A stretch of 10,115 nucleotides of DNA from CAZWDO01 sp964632485 [NCBI: uncultured bacterium] (GTDB lineage: Bacteria > JAGOEH01): NCBI GenBank assembly GCA_964632485.1, contig CAZWDO010000038.1:1-10115 (forward strand). The letters are read 5' to 3'. Of this stretch, positions 1-7,300 are shown piece by piece. Below the pieces are notes generated by a model. That model searched no databases, was not told the origin of the DNA, and was given only the letters and a program-made list of their open reading frames with translations. The first letter of the stretch is position 1. Every line of letters begins with the position of its first letter. The position numbers were made by a program, and so were the translations under genes.

Positions 1-997
1 CTTTGTAGGTATCGGTGATCCGGGGCGGAATATCGCCTTTACTGATGCGGTCAACATACTCGGCGGCCATATTCAAGGGACCGATCACCGAATCGAGGGT
101 ACCGTTGACGCCTTCCACGATCTTGCGGAAATCGCCCTGGTGCTTCACGGCGTCGGCGCGCACATCCAGCTTGCCCTCTATCGCAGCTTTGCCGAGCATA
201 TTGGTTTCATCCACCAGAGCCTTGATACGTTCAACCATCGTTTTTAAAGCAGACAGCAGAGTACCGGTCTCATCACGCCGATCCACATCGATGACGATGT
301 TAGTATCCCCCTGAGCGACATGGTTGGCGATGTCCACACAGCGATTAACCGGCGCCACGATGCTGCGGGTGATAAATATCGCTAAAATAATCGTCAAAAC
401 AACAGCCACCAGGCCCAGCAGGATCATGATCATAGCGGCAGAATTCGCCGCTGAAGCCGTATTGCTTGAATCGCTTTTCGCCAGTTCAGTCTGATACGCG
501 ATTAAGGCATTGACGGCTTCAATATATTGACCCTGAATCACGCGATACTCGCCCAATAAAAGATTCCGGGCTTCGTCGCGCCGGTTCTGGCGAATATCAT
601 CTCTAATATTGTCTTGCAATTCGATATAACTAGCGCGAATGGACGAGATCGCCTTCATCCGCGACTGACCCGCTTCGGTTAAAATAGAGCGTGCGAGGGT
701 ATCTAAATTAGCCGTGGCGTTCGTCCGGGCGACATCGATGCGCTTGTCCTCTTTTTTTATCTCTTCTGAGTCATTTAAAATTAACTGGTTGCGCAACGCC
801 CTGGCGATCAAGTTGATATCGTCAATGACCGCATTGGAAAGTTCCATTTTGGGAATGCGATCAAAGGCAATCAACTCGACATTTTTAGAAAGATTGCCGA
901 ATTGAATATAGCCGATAGCAATGATCACGGCCATAAGAATCAACAGAATAATAAATCCGAGAGCGAGCCGCATTCCGATTTTCAGATTTTTTAGCAT
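1..997 (-). CDS. Methyl-accepting chemotaxis protein, N-terminal part (3' end beyond the left edge)
   Basis: This is an inner-membrane chemoreceptor that passes ligand state to the CheA/CheW complex. The visible 332 residues begin with a short basic stretch and TM helix 1 (about 11-31). A mostly helical extracytoplasmic domain follows (about 32-187), of the length and style of a four-helix-bundle MCP sensor. TM helix 2 spans about 188-210. A HAMP domain covers about 211-263, with the conserved Pro at 216 and Glu at 243. A second HAMP-like repeat follows (about 264-308, around EGKLDVRAD), and a third seems to begin at about 309. The methylation helices and the signalling tip lie outside the window. 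The start is the ATG at 995-997, preceded by AAGGAGG five bases away. It is the third gene of the cheA-cheW-mcp run, 54 bases after cheW, so it is probably co-transcribed. The ligand cannot be told from the sequence. The MCP call is firm; it could also be a HAMP-rich variant receptor. Confidence 0.9.
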   Translation of the reverse strand, partial: MLKNLKIGMRLALGFIILLILMAVIIAIGYIQFGNLSKNVELIAFDRIPKMELSNAVIDDINLIARALRNQLILNDSEEIKKEDKRIDVARTNATANLDTLARSILTEAGQSRMKAISSIRASYIELQDNIRDDIRQNRRDEARNLLLGEYRVIQGQYIEAVNALIAYQTELAKSDSSNTASAANSAAMIMILLGLVAVVLTIILAIFITRSIVAPVNRCVDIANHVAQGDTNIVIDVDRRDETGTLLSALKTMVERIKALVDETNMLGKAAIEGKLDVRADAVKHQGDFRKIVEGVNGTLDSVIGPLNMAAEYVDRISKGDIPPRITDTYK

Positions 998-1010
998 GAA
1001 GGCCTCCTTC
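998..1010 (-). promoter_or_regulatory. Ribosome binding site of the MCP gene, inside a small potential hairpin
   Basis: Reading the minus strand, GAAGGAGGCCTTC directly precedes the ATG at 997. It contains a near-perfect Shine-Dalgarno (AAGGAGG, 1009-1003) and can also fold on itself, GAAGG pairing with CCTTC around an AGG loop. The five-base spacing fixes the start codon. Whether the fold affects translation is unknown, and a 5-bp stem with a 3-base loop is only marginally stable. Confidence 0.55.
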
Positions 1011-1051
1011 GTTAATAAAACTAATCGCCTGGCATTCAGGGATAAAAATAC

Positions 1052-1576
1052 TTATTCATTTTCTTCCACGATTTTTTTCAAGTCATCCAGTTCGTCATCA
1101 TTAAGAATCCGCGCGGTATTGACAATGATCTCCACATTTTCGCCGACCTTGCCGATACCGGTGATATAGCGGCTGCGGGCTCCCTTGCTGGTCTTGGGCG
1201 GCGGGTCGATCTGATTGGCGGGGATATCGAGCACTTCGGCCACTTCATCGACAATCAGGCCTGTAGCCGTCTCTTCGAGATTCACGACAATAATGCAGGT
1301 GCGGTCCCCATAGGGTTTCTTCGGCAGTTTAAAGCGCGTCCGCACGTCGATCACGGGAATCACCTTACCGCGCAGATTGATCACGCCCTCGAGATAATCA
1401 GGGGTGTCCGGGATCTCCGTAATCTTTTGTATCCCCACGATCTCCGTTACGAACTGGATTTCGATGGCATAATACTCCTTGTCGATGTGAAAGGTCAGAT
1501 ACTTGTCTTTTTGCGTATCCTCCTCATCGTCCAGATAATCATCCTCAAGGTCCAACCGGTCCTTCTTTGGGTCCAT
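1052..1576 (-). CDS. cheW: Chemotaxis coupling protein CheW
   Basis: CheW is the cytoplasmic adaptor that links chemoreceptors to the P5 domain of CheA. From the ATG at 1576 the protein has 174 residues. About 24 highly charged, mainly acidic residues come first (MDPKKDRLDLEDDYLDDEED), then one CheW domain (about 25-172). Its hallmark GVINLRGKVIPVIDVR lies at 64-79, followed by the usual DEVAEVLDI segment at 110-118. The domain is complete; the acidic N-terminal tail is longer than in enteric CheW. An in-frame TTG at 1582 would add two residues, but it abuts the Shine-Dalgarno AAGGAG (1588-1583) with no spacer. The ATG at 1576 has a normal six-base spacer, so I chose it. The gene follows cheA after only 13 bases and precedes the MCP gene, so the three look like one transcription unit. 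It might serve a non-flagellar chemosensory pathway instead of swimming; the window does not decide. Confidence 0.95.
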   Translation of the reverse strand: MDPKKDRLDLEDDYLDDEEDTQKDKYLTFHIDKEYYAIEIQFVTEIVGIQKITEIPDTPDYLEGVINLRGKVIPVIDVRTRFKLPKKPYGDRTCIIVVNLEETATGLIVDEVAEVLDIPANQIDPPPKTSKGARSRYITGIGKVGENVEIIVNTARILNDDELDDLKKIVEENE

Positions 1577-1582
1577 TGACAA

Positions 1583-1588
1583 CTCCTT
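1583..1588 (-). promoter_or_regulatory. Shine-Dalgarno of cheW, which decides its start
   Basis: AAGGAG on the minus strand lies between the cheA stop (1590-1592) and the cheW ATG (1574-1576). The spacing is six bases to the ATG but zero to the alternative TTG at 1580-1582, which therefore is unlikely to be the start. Confidence 0.75.
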
Positions 1589-1589
1589 G

Positions 1590-3833
1590 TTAAACAGGTT
1601 TTTCTATCGTGGCCAACACACCATCGATATCAATAATCAATCCGATTTCACCGTCATTTAGAATCATACAACCCGAGATCCCCCGTACGCGGCCGATATA
1701 ATCCGACAATCCTTTGATCACCGTTTGCTGCTGGCCCATGATCTCGTCTACGAACAGGCACGCTTTTTTTCCGCGGGATTCCACCATAATCAATATTCCA
1801 TCCACCAGTTTTTCGTGTTCGGGGGGTTTTTGGAACACTTCATGCATCCGGATGACCGAAAACACATCTTCCCGCACCCGAACCAATTCCTGGCCATCCA
1901 TGGTCAACGTAATGGCCTGGCAAGTCGTTTTGAATGATTCGCAAATCGTCAAAATGGGAATAGCGTAGCAAGTGGCGCCGATTCGCACCAGCATGACGTC
2001 CATAATCGCCAGTGTGAGCGGAATTTTTAGTTTAAATTGAGTGCCCATTCCGTCTTTCGAATCGATCTCAATCGTTCCGCGAAGCTTTTCAATATTTTTA
2101 CGCACCACATCCATGCCGACTCCGCGGCCGGAAATCTCCGTAACTTTCTCCGCCGTGGAAAAACCCGGCTCAAAAATCAGATTCCAAACATCCTTGTCGG
2201 ACAATTTTTCGGGGTCCTCCCTCACCAATTCCCGTTGGACGGCTTTAGCCAGAATTCGTTCCCGGTTCAGACCGGCGCCGTCATCTTCGATTACTATCAT
2301 GATCTCATTGCCTTCATATTCAGCCCTGAGATGAACCGTTCCGGCTTCTTTCTTCCCCTTGCTTTTACGGATATCCGGCTTTTCGATACCGTGATCAATG
2401 GCATTGCGCAGGATATGCACCAGCGGATCCGATATATCTTCTATAATATTCTTATCCATTTCCGTTTCCTGCCCGCTAATGATCAATTCGATCGGCTTGA
2501 GCGATTTTTTAGAGAGGTCCCGCACTAAGCGTTTCATGCGATTGAACAACCCTTCCAGGGGCATCATGCGTACCGACATCGAAACTTCTTGCAGTTCGCG
2601 GCAAATCTTGGTCAGTAATCCCGCTGCCTTGGTAAAATTAGGGAGGTCGAGATCGCGCAGGTCCGGATTGTTCGTCACCATCACTTCCGTAGTGATCAGT
2701 TCCCCCACCAGATCGAACAACTTGTCCAGTTTGCCGGTATCAACACGGATATCTTTCCGTTCAACCATTTGAGGAGCAGCCGTTGGTGGTACTTCGCCGA
2801 TAGCGGCTGCGGAAATCGCTTGGGTTTTAAAATTTTCCTGGGCGAAAAGGGCTTTTTCAATCCCTTCGGGAGTCGCTTCACCCATTTCAATTAAAATTTC
2901 GCCCAATGGTTTGTAACCTGGAATCCGGCGTTCAAACGATTTCAGTCGATCCAGCAGCTCGGATTTTTCCGGAATGGACATCGCCTCTTTAGCTGGCATC
3001 ACAGCGCAAGAATTTAAATTTTTGCGAAATAAATCCATGATATGCAAAACAACCGATACTAAATCGGAATCCATGACCTGTTTTCCATTGACCAGGGCAT
3101 CAAGGATGCTTTCAAGCTCCATGCAGATTTGCTCGATATCCCCAAAACCCATAAATCCCGAATCGCCCTTCAGACTGTGGACATTGCGATAAACCGTATG
3201 CAAATTCTCAAGATTCTCGGGATTCTTCTCCAAATCCAAAATAATTTTTTCCGTCTTTTCAATTAACTCAATCGATTCGGAACAATATTTTTCCACCATC
3301 TCTTGATTGAGCAGGCTATCTGCGTTAACGCTTTCATCGAAAAAAGCCTCCAGTTCTGCTGCTGACAACTCCTCTTTAATCCCCCCCCCGGTCAATTCAC
3401 TGTAGATTGCTTTCAACAAATTAACGGTTTCAGCCGCTTTCTGGTCCAAGCCCTGATCGCTCATATACTGGTTGACGTGATTAACGCTTAAGCGAATAAA
3501 ATCAGTGGCCTTATACAACACATCCACCAACGAAGCGTCGGGCACGGCTTTGCCCTGGCGAAACAGGTCCAACAGGCTTTCTGCTTCATGGGTGACGGTT
3601 TTAATCAGATTGAAATTTAAAAAACTGGCTAATCCCTTGAGTGAATGAAACAAACGAAACACGCAATTAACAATCTCCGTATAGTTTTCACTTAAAATAT
3701 CATCCAGTTGAGGCTCGACCTGGTCCAGCATATCCAGTCCCTCGCTGACAAAAGATGAGATAAATTCCCGGGTGTCTTCATCTACTTCTATGGCAACTGG
3801 CTCAGTCTGTGTAATTTGCGTTTCTTGCGTCAT
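1590..3833 (-). CDS. cheA: Chemotaxis histidine kinase CheA with two HPt domains
   Basis: CheA is the cytoplasmic kinase of chemosensory arrays. It autophosphorylates an HPt histidine under receptor control and passes the phosphate to response regulators. The protein has 747 residues. HPt 1 has its phospho-acceptor His63 in HSLKGLASF, and HPt 2 has His219 in HSLKGDSGF. No recognisable P2 domain follows. Instead, residues 309-332 (PLGEILIEMGEATPEGIE...) resemble the small helical repeat at the N-terminus of GspE/MshE-type ATPases. The P3 dimerisation helices lie at about 363-435. The P4 ATPase has an intact N box (HILRNAIDHG, 473-482), G1 box (DDGAG, 517-521), F box (EPGFSTAE, 555-562) and G2 box (GRGVGMDVV, 569-577). 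A CheW-like P5 domain runs from about 608 to the end. All catalytic motifs are present, so the kinase should be active. The ATG at 3833 has GAGGG seven bases upstream. It is first in the cheA-cheW-mcp run. Nine consecutive G encode Gly149-151 between the HPt domains, a possible slippage site. Confidence 0.96.
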   Translation of the reverse strand: MTQETQITQTEPVAIEVDEDTREFISSFVSEGLDMLDQVEPQLDDILSENYTEIVNCVFRLFHSLKGLASFLNFNLIKTVTHEAESLLDLFRQGKAVPDASLVDVLYKATDFIRLSVNHVNQYMSDQGLDQKAAETVNLLKAIYSELTGGGIKEELSAAELEAFFDESVNADSLLNQEMVEKYCSESIELIEKTEKIILDLEKNPENLENLHTVYRNVHSLKGDSGFMGFGDIEQICMELESILDALVNGKQVMDSDLVSVVLHIMDLFRKNLNSCAVMPAKEAMSIPEKSELLDRLKSFERRIPGYKPLGEILIEMGEATPEGIEKALFAQENFKTQAISAAAIGEVPPTAAPQMVERKDIRVDTGKLDKLFDLVGELITTEVMVTNNPDLRDLDLPNFTKAAGLLTKICRELQEVSMSVRMMPLEGLFNRMKRLVRDLSKKSLKPIELIISGQETEMDKNIIEDISDPLVHILRNAIDHGIEKPDIRKSKGKKEAGTVHLRAEYEGNEIMIVIEDDGAGLNRERILAKAVQRELVREDPEKLSDKDVWNLIFEPGFSTAEKVTEISGRGVGMDVVRKNIEKLRGTIEIDSKDGMGTQFKLKIPLTLAIMDVMLVRIGATCYAIPILTICESFKTTCQAITLTMDGQELVRVREDVFSVIRMHEVFQKPPEHEKLVDGILIMVESRGKKACLFVDEIMGQQQTVIKGLSDYIGRVRGISGCMILNDGEIGLIIDIDGVLATIEKPV
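3381..3389 (-). repeat. Nine-base homopolymer G tract in cheA (C on the plus strand)
   Basis: Nine C in a row on the plus strand read as GGG GGG GGG in cheA, encoding Gly149-Gly151 in the linker between the two HPt domains. Gain of one G gives Gly-Gly-Gly-Asp and then an immediate TAA. Loss of one G gives about forty out-of-frame residues and then TAA. Either slip leaves only the first HPt domain. Confidence 0.9.
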
Positions 3834-4040
3834 AAGAATTCCCTCTATTTACAGTTTAAATTTACGTTCATAACGCATCAAAAAAAAACGGACATATCAT
3901 TTCATCGGATAAACTCTATCCAGTATTTTATGCCACATTCTTTAACAATGATACCGACTCCGATCATAAGTTAATCAAATAGAATTTTTAAATATCCATT
4001 CTAACATTTTATAATCGACAGAATAACCTACAATCTATAA

Positions 4041-4071
4041 CAAAAATAAATATAAAATAATTGTATGTCAA
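4041..4071 (-). promoter_or_regulatory. Candidate promoter of the cheA-cheW-mcp operon
   Basis: On the minus strand a perfect -35 hexamer TTGACA (4071-4066) is followed after 17 bases by TATTTT (4048-4043), a moderate -10 box. The same bases also read as CTTG-N20-TATTTTTG; TATTTTTG (4048-4041) fits the Bacteroidota-type -7 consensus TAnnTTTG exactly. Transcription would begin near 4033, giving a leader of about 200 bases before the cheA ATG. AT-rich DNA yields chance matches, but the full TTGACA with ideal spacing makes this the best candidate in the gap. Confidence 0.5.
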
Positions 4072-4152
4072 GTTATTTTTAAAAAAATTAATAATTCTAA
4101 TACACTATTTTTTTCCATAATCAATTTTGAATATACTCCGGAACTGGAATAT

Positions 4153-4168
4153 TTTCACACGAGTGAAA
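4153..4168. repeat. Short inverted repeat, possible operator
   Basis: TTTCAC and GTGAAA form a perfect six-base inverted repeat around ACGA, in otherwise featureless AT-rich DNA. It sits 30 bases upstream of the candidate helicase promoter and about 80 bases upstream of the candidate cheA promoter. The size and symmetry suit a dimeric repressor or activator site, but no regulator gene is in the window and the arms are short. Confidence 0.35.
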
Positions 4169-4197
4169 TTCGCTCAACTAATAATCGATAAAAACCA

Positions 4198-4228
4198 TTT
4201 GCATTTTTATCATTATCTTTTATATTTT
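4198..4228 (+). promoter_or_regulatory. Candidate promoter of the SWIM-SNF2 gene
   Basis: TTGCAT (4199-4204), sixteen bases, then TATATT (4221-4226) is a reasonable sigma70-like pair. The same place reads as TTTG (4198-4201)-N19-TATATTTT (4221-4228), one base from the Bacteroidota-type TTTG-N19-21-TAnnTTTG. The transcript would have a leader of about 140 bases. The match is modest and the DNA is AT-rich, so chance is a real alternative. Confidence 0.35.
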
Positions 4229-4360
4229 CAATGAACCGGGTATTAAAAGGAATTGAATCGAATTTGTGTCAGAAAGCGACTTATACCCTTAATTTTAATT
4301 ATAACTGGATTAGCATTTTCATGAACATCACTATTAAAACGAAAATCAACATTTAAAAAA

Positions 4361-4368
4361 AGAAGGAG
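4361..4368 (+). promoter_or_regulatory. Shine-Dalgarno of the SWIM-SNF2 gene
   Basis: AGAAGGAG ends only three bases before the ATG at 4372, closer than the usual five to nine. There is no better in-frame start nearby, and the encoded N-terminus (MARTKFGQTWWG) matches the expected beginning of this SWIM family, so the start is secure. Confidence 0.65.
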
Positions 4369-4371
4369 CAG

Positions 4372-7300
4372 ATGGCCCGTACAAAATTCGGACAAACATG
4401 GTGGGGAGCATATTGGTTGAATGCTTTATCAAATATAGACTATTCCAACCGGCTGCCACGCGGTCGTTCCTACGCAAATTCGGGAACAGTTTCTCAAATC
4501 GATATCAAAAAAAACTGGATTGAGGCATTAGTCAAGGGAAGCCGGCCCAGGCCTTATCGGGTCAGTATTCGCATCCCTCCCTTCAACCCTCTGCAAAAAA
4601 TTGAGTTACTCCAGACGATCATCCAAAAGCCTTTGTTGCTGTCAAATCTTCTGAACGGGCAATTACCCCAGGAGCTGGTCGCATTAATAGAGGAAAAAAA
4701 GATACTATTTTTCCCAAATAGCTGGAAAGATTTTAAAATGGAATGTTCATGCCCTGATTGGGCCGTACCCTGTAAACATATTGCGGCTGTTATTTATCTG
4801 ATGGCGAATGAGATCGATAAAAATCCCTTTCTTCTATTCGAAATGAAAGAATTAAAGATACTGGAAGAATTAAAAAATCTAGGATATACAGTACAGGATG
4901 AACAGGATGCGATCCCTTCGATACACGCCAACTGGCTGGACAACGCTCCGATTCCGGCCAGCGAAGAAATCGGAATACCGGCTAAATCGATGGAACGAAA
5001 AACGCTTGAGCTGTCATCAATTTCAGATCTACTGCCAACCATCCGTATGTTATTGGACCCTAAGCCTCTTTTTTTTGAAACTGATTTTCGTCGCAACCTG
5101 CTTGATTATTATGCCATAATGCAACGAATGGCCATTCAGTTTCGGAGTGAAAAGCTGGAGCAAAGCGATGCGCCGGAGGATATGGAATCGCTCGAACCAC
5201 TGGAATTTTCATCACCCGACGGGGTAACTCCAGACAAACTAATTGCCTATAGAACCAGCGGCGGCAAACGACGCAAATCTCGCATTGCGTTCCGGAATAT
5301 ATCCCACGCCTGGCTGGATAGGTTCAAGCCCAAAGAATTGCCGCAATTATCTCCCTTAACGCGCTTGCTCTATTATTACTATCACAGTTCATTGCGTCTC
5401 ATTGAGCAGGCAGCGTATATTCCCGAAATCACACGTCTCCCCTCTGAAAAATATGCTATCCGCTGGATTCCGGCGCTTTTCAATAAAGAAGTGGAAACGC
5501 TTGTACGAGAATTAACACAGCAAACCCCACCTAATTTTTTGAAAATCAACTCTTCAGACGGCAAAATCCATTATCTACCGCATCAGGAACAAACCCTCGC
5601 CCTGCTATCCTGGTTTATCGGCGATTGGCTGAAATCCGGTTATTCTTCTCCCCTGTTCCAGTCCAACGTGGAAAAACTTTTTTTCAATCAAATTCCAATG
5701 GCTTTCGACCAAGCAGGGCAAAAACAGGTTCCTCTGAATATCAATCAATGGCTCAGTAAATTATTTATCGCGCATTCCCGTTATGTGCCGCTATTGGAAA
5801 TCGAACTGGATGAAAATACACAACCGCGCATGCACCTCATGGCCTATAATAAGGAAAACTCCCTGGAGCCGCCGATCCCGTTAAAAAATATAATGGAGGA
5901 TCCAAACTATACTCCCTTGCGCATGGACCTACTGAAAAAAATTAATCCCATTGGCTCGGTATTCGCGCCAATTCTGGAACTGATACAGAATAAAGACAAG
6001 AATAGCCGCGCTCTCAGCGATACGGAAATCATTGAATTTTTAACCCAGGCACTGCCATTATTGCAAAATTTCGGTATTCCCCTGCTTATTCCAAATTCAT
6101 TCCGAACGCTAATCCGGCCAAAATTGACAATGAGTTTTAGTGATAATGCGAATAGCGGAAATAAAAAAAGCTTTTTATCACTTGACCAGATGCTTCAATT
6201 CAACTGGCAGGTCGCTTTGGGAGACACAATGGTTTCACCACAAGAATTCGAACAACTACTGAAAAAAAGCGGGCAACTGCTCAAATATAAAAACCAGTTT
6301 GTGGTTCTGGACCCGAAAGAAATCGCTTTGTTTCTCAAACGTGTGAATAAAAAATCGACTCTGACTCCTGCCCATAAATTGCAGATTTTCCTCAGTGAAG
6401 AATTTGAAGGCGCGCGGGTCGATATTGATCCAAAACTACGGGATAAAATCAAAAAACTCATGGCGCCCCAGGCTATTGAACTCCCGGGTAATCTAAACGC
6501 CCAGCTACGGCCTTACCAGCAACGCGGATTCGAATGGCTCTATGCGAATATCCGCTTAGGATTCGGCAGCATCATCGCTGATGACATGGGACTGGGGAAA
6601 ACGCTACAGGTAATCTGCTTATTACTGAAACTCCAGGAAGAAGGAAAACTTGCTAAACATCCAGCCCTGGTTGTGGCGCCTACGACACTATTGACAAACT
6701 GGATAAAGGAAGTGGAAAAATTTACGTTCGGGTTAACCCTGATCCTCTACCATGGCCAGGACCGCAATTTTCCGACAACTGGCTATGATGCCATCATCAC
6801 TTCCTACGGAATCATCCGGCGCGATCAGGAAAAATTCAATCAACGGCAATGGTCAGCGCTGATTATCGATGAAGCGCAAAACATCAAAAATCCCACCACC
6901 GCACAAACCCAGGCCATAAAAGGCATCAAGGCCAACATCCGAGTCGCGATGAGCGGAACGCCCGTTGAAAACCGATTGGTTGAATATTGGAGTATCTTCG
7001 ATTTCATCAACCAGGGTTACTTAGGATCGCGCGAAAATTTTACTAAAGAGTTTGCCTTGCCCATTGAAATTGACCGCAATGAAAAAAAACTCAACACATT
7101 TAAAAAAATTACCGCCCCCTTTATTCTCAGACGCTTAAAAACCGATAAATCAATCATCGACGATTTACCAGACAAAATCGAAAACAACCAGTACACAACA
7201 ATGACACCCGAACAAACCTCGATCTACCAAAAAGCCGTTGAACGCTTCATGGCCATGCTGGAGGGATTGGACGATACCGGGAAGCAAACGAATATCCAAC

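Larger units (their letters stand above)
3834..4371. other. AT-rich divergent intergenic region between cheA and the SNF2 gene
   Basis: These 538 bases hold no credible gene. They separate the leftward chemotaxis operon from the rightward helicase gene and so must carry both promoters. Base composition is extreme: between 4021 and 4080 only 10 of 60 bases are G or C. The region contains a minus-strand promoter-like site (4041-4071), a plus-strand one (4198-4228), a short inverted repeat between them (4153-4168), and A/T runs such as those at 4080-4087 and 4108-4114. I see no riboswitch or other structured RNA. Confidence 0.8.

Noticed and set aside
1577-1582. TTG start that would lengthen CheW by two residues
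   Set aside because: The Shine-Dalgarno ends directly against it; the ATG at 1576 has the right spacing.
2037-2528. A 163-codon plus-strand frame inside cheA
   Set aside because: It overlaps the conserved ATPase part of cheA in antisense, with no family motif and no ribosome binding site of note.
3901-3930. Sigma28-like flagellar promoter for cheA (TAAA and CCGATGA on the minus strand)
   Set aside because: The spacing between the two parts is two bases too long and the -10 part is imperfect; the TTGACA site at 4066-4071 is a better candidate.
4321-4356. Eleven-codon frame (MNITIKTKINI) just before the SNF2 gene, considered as a leader peptide
   Set aside because: There is no Shine-Dalgarno before it, and its A/T-rich codons are expected by chance in this spacer.
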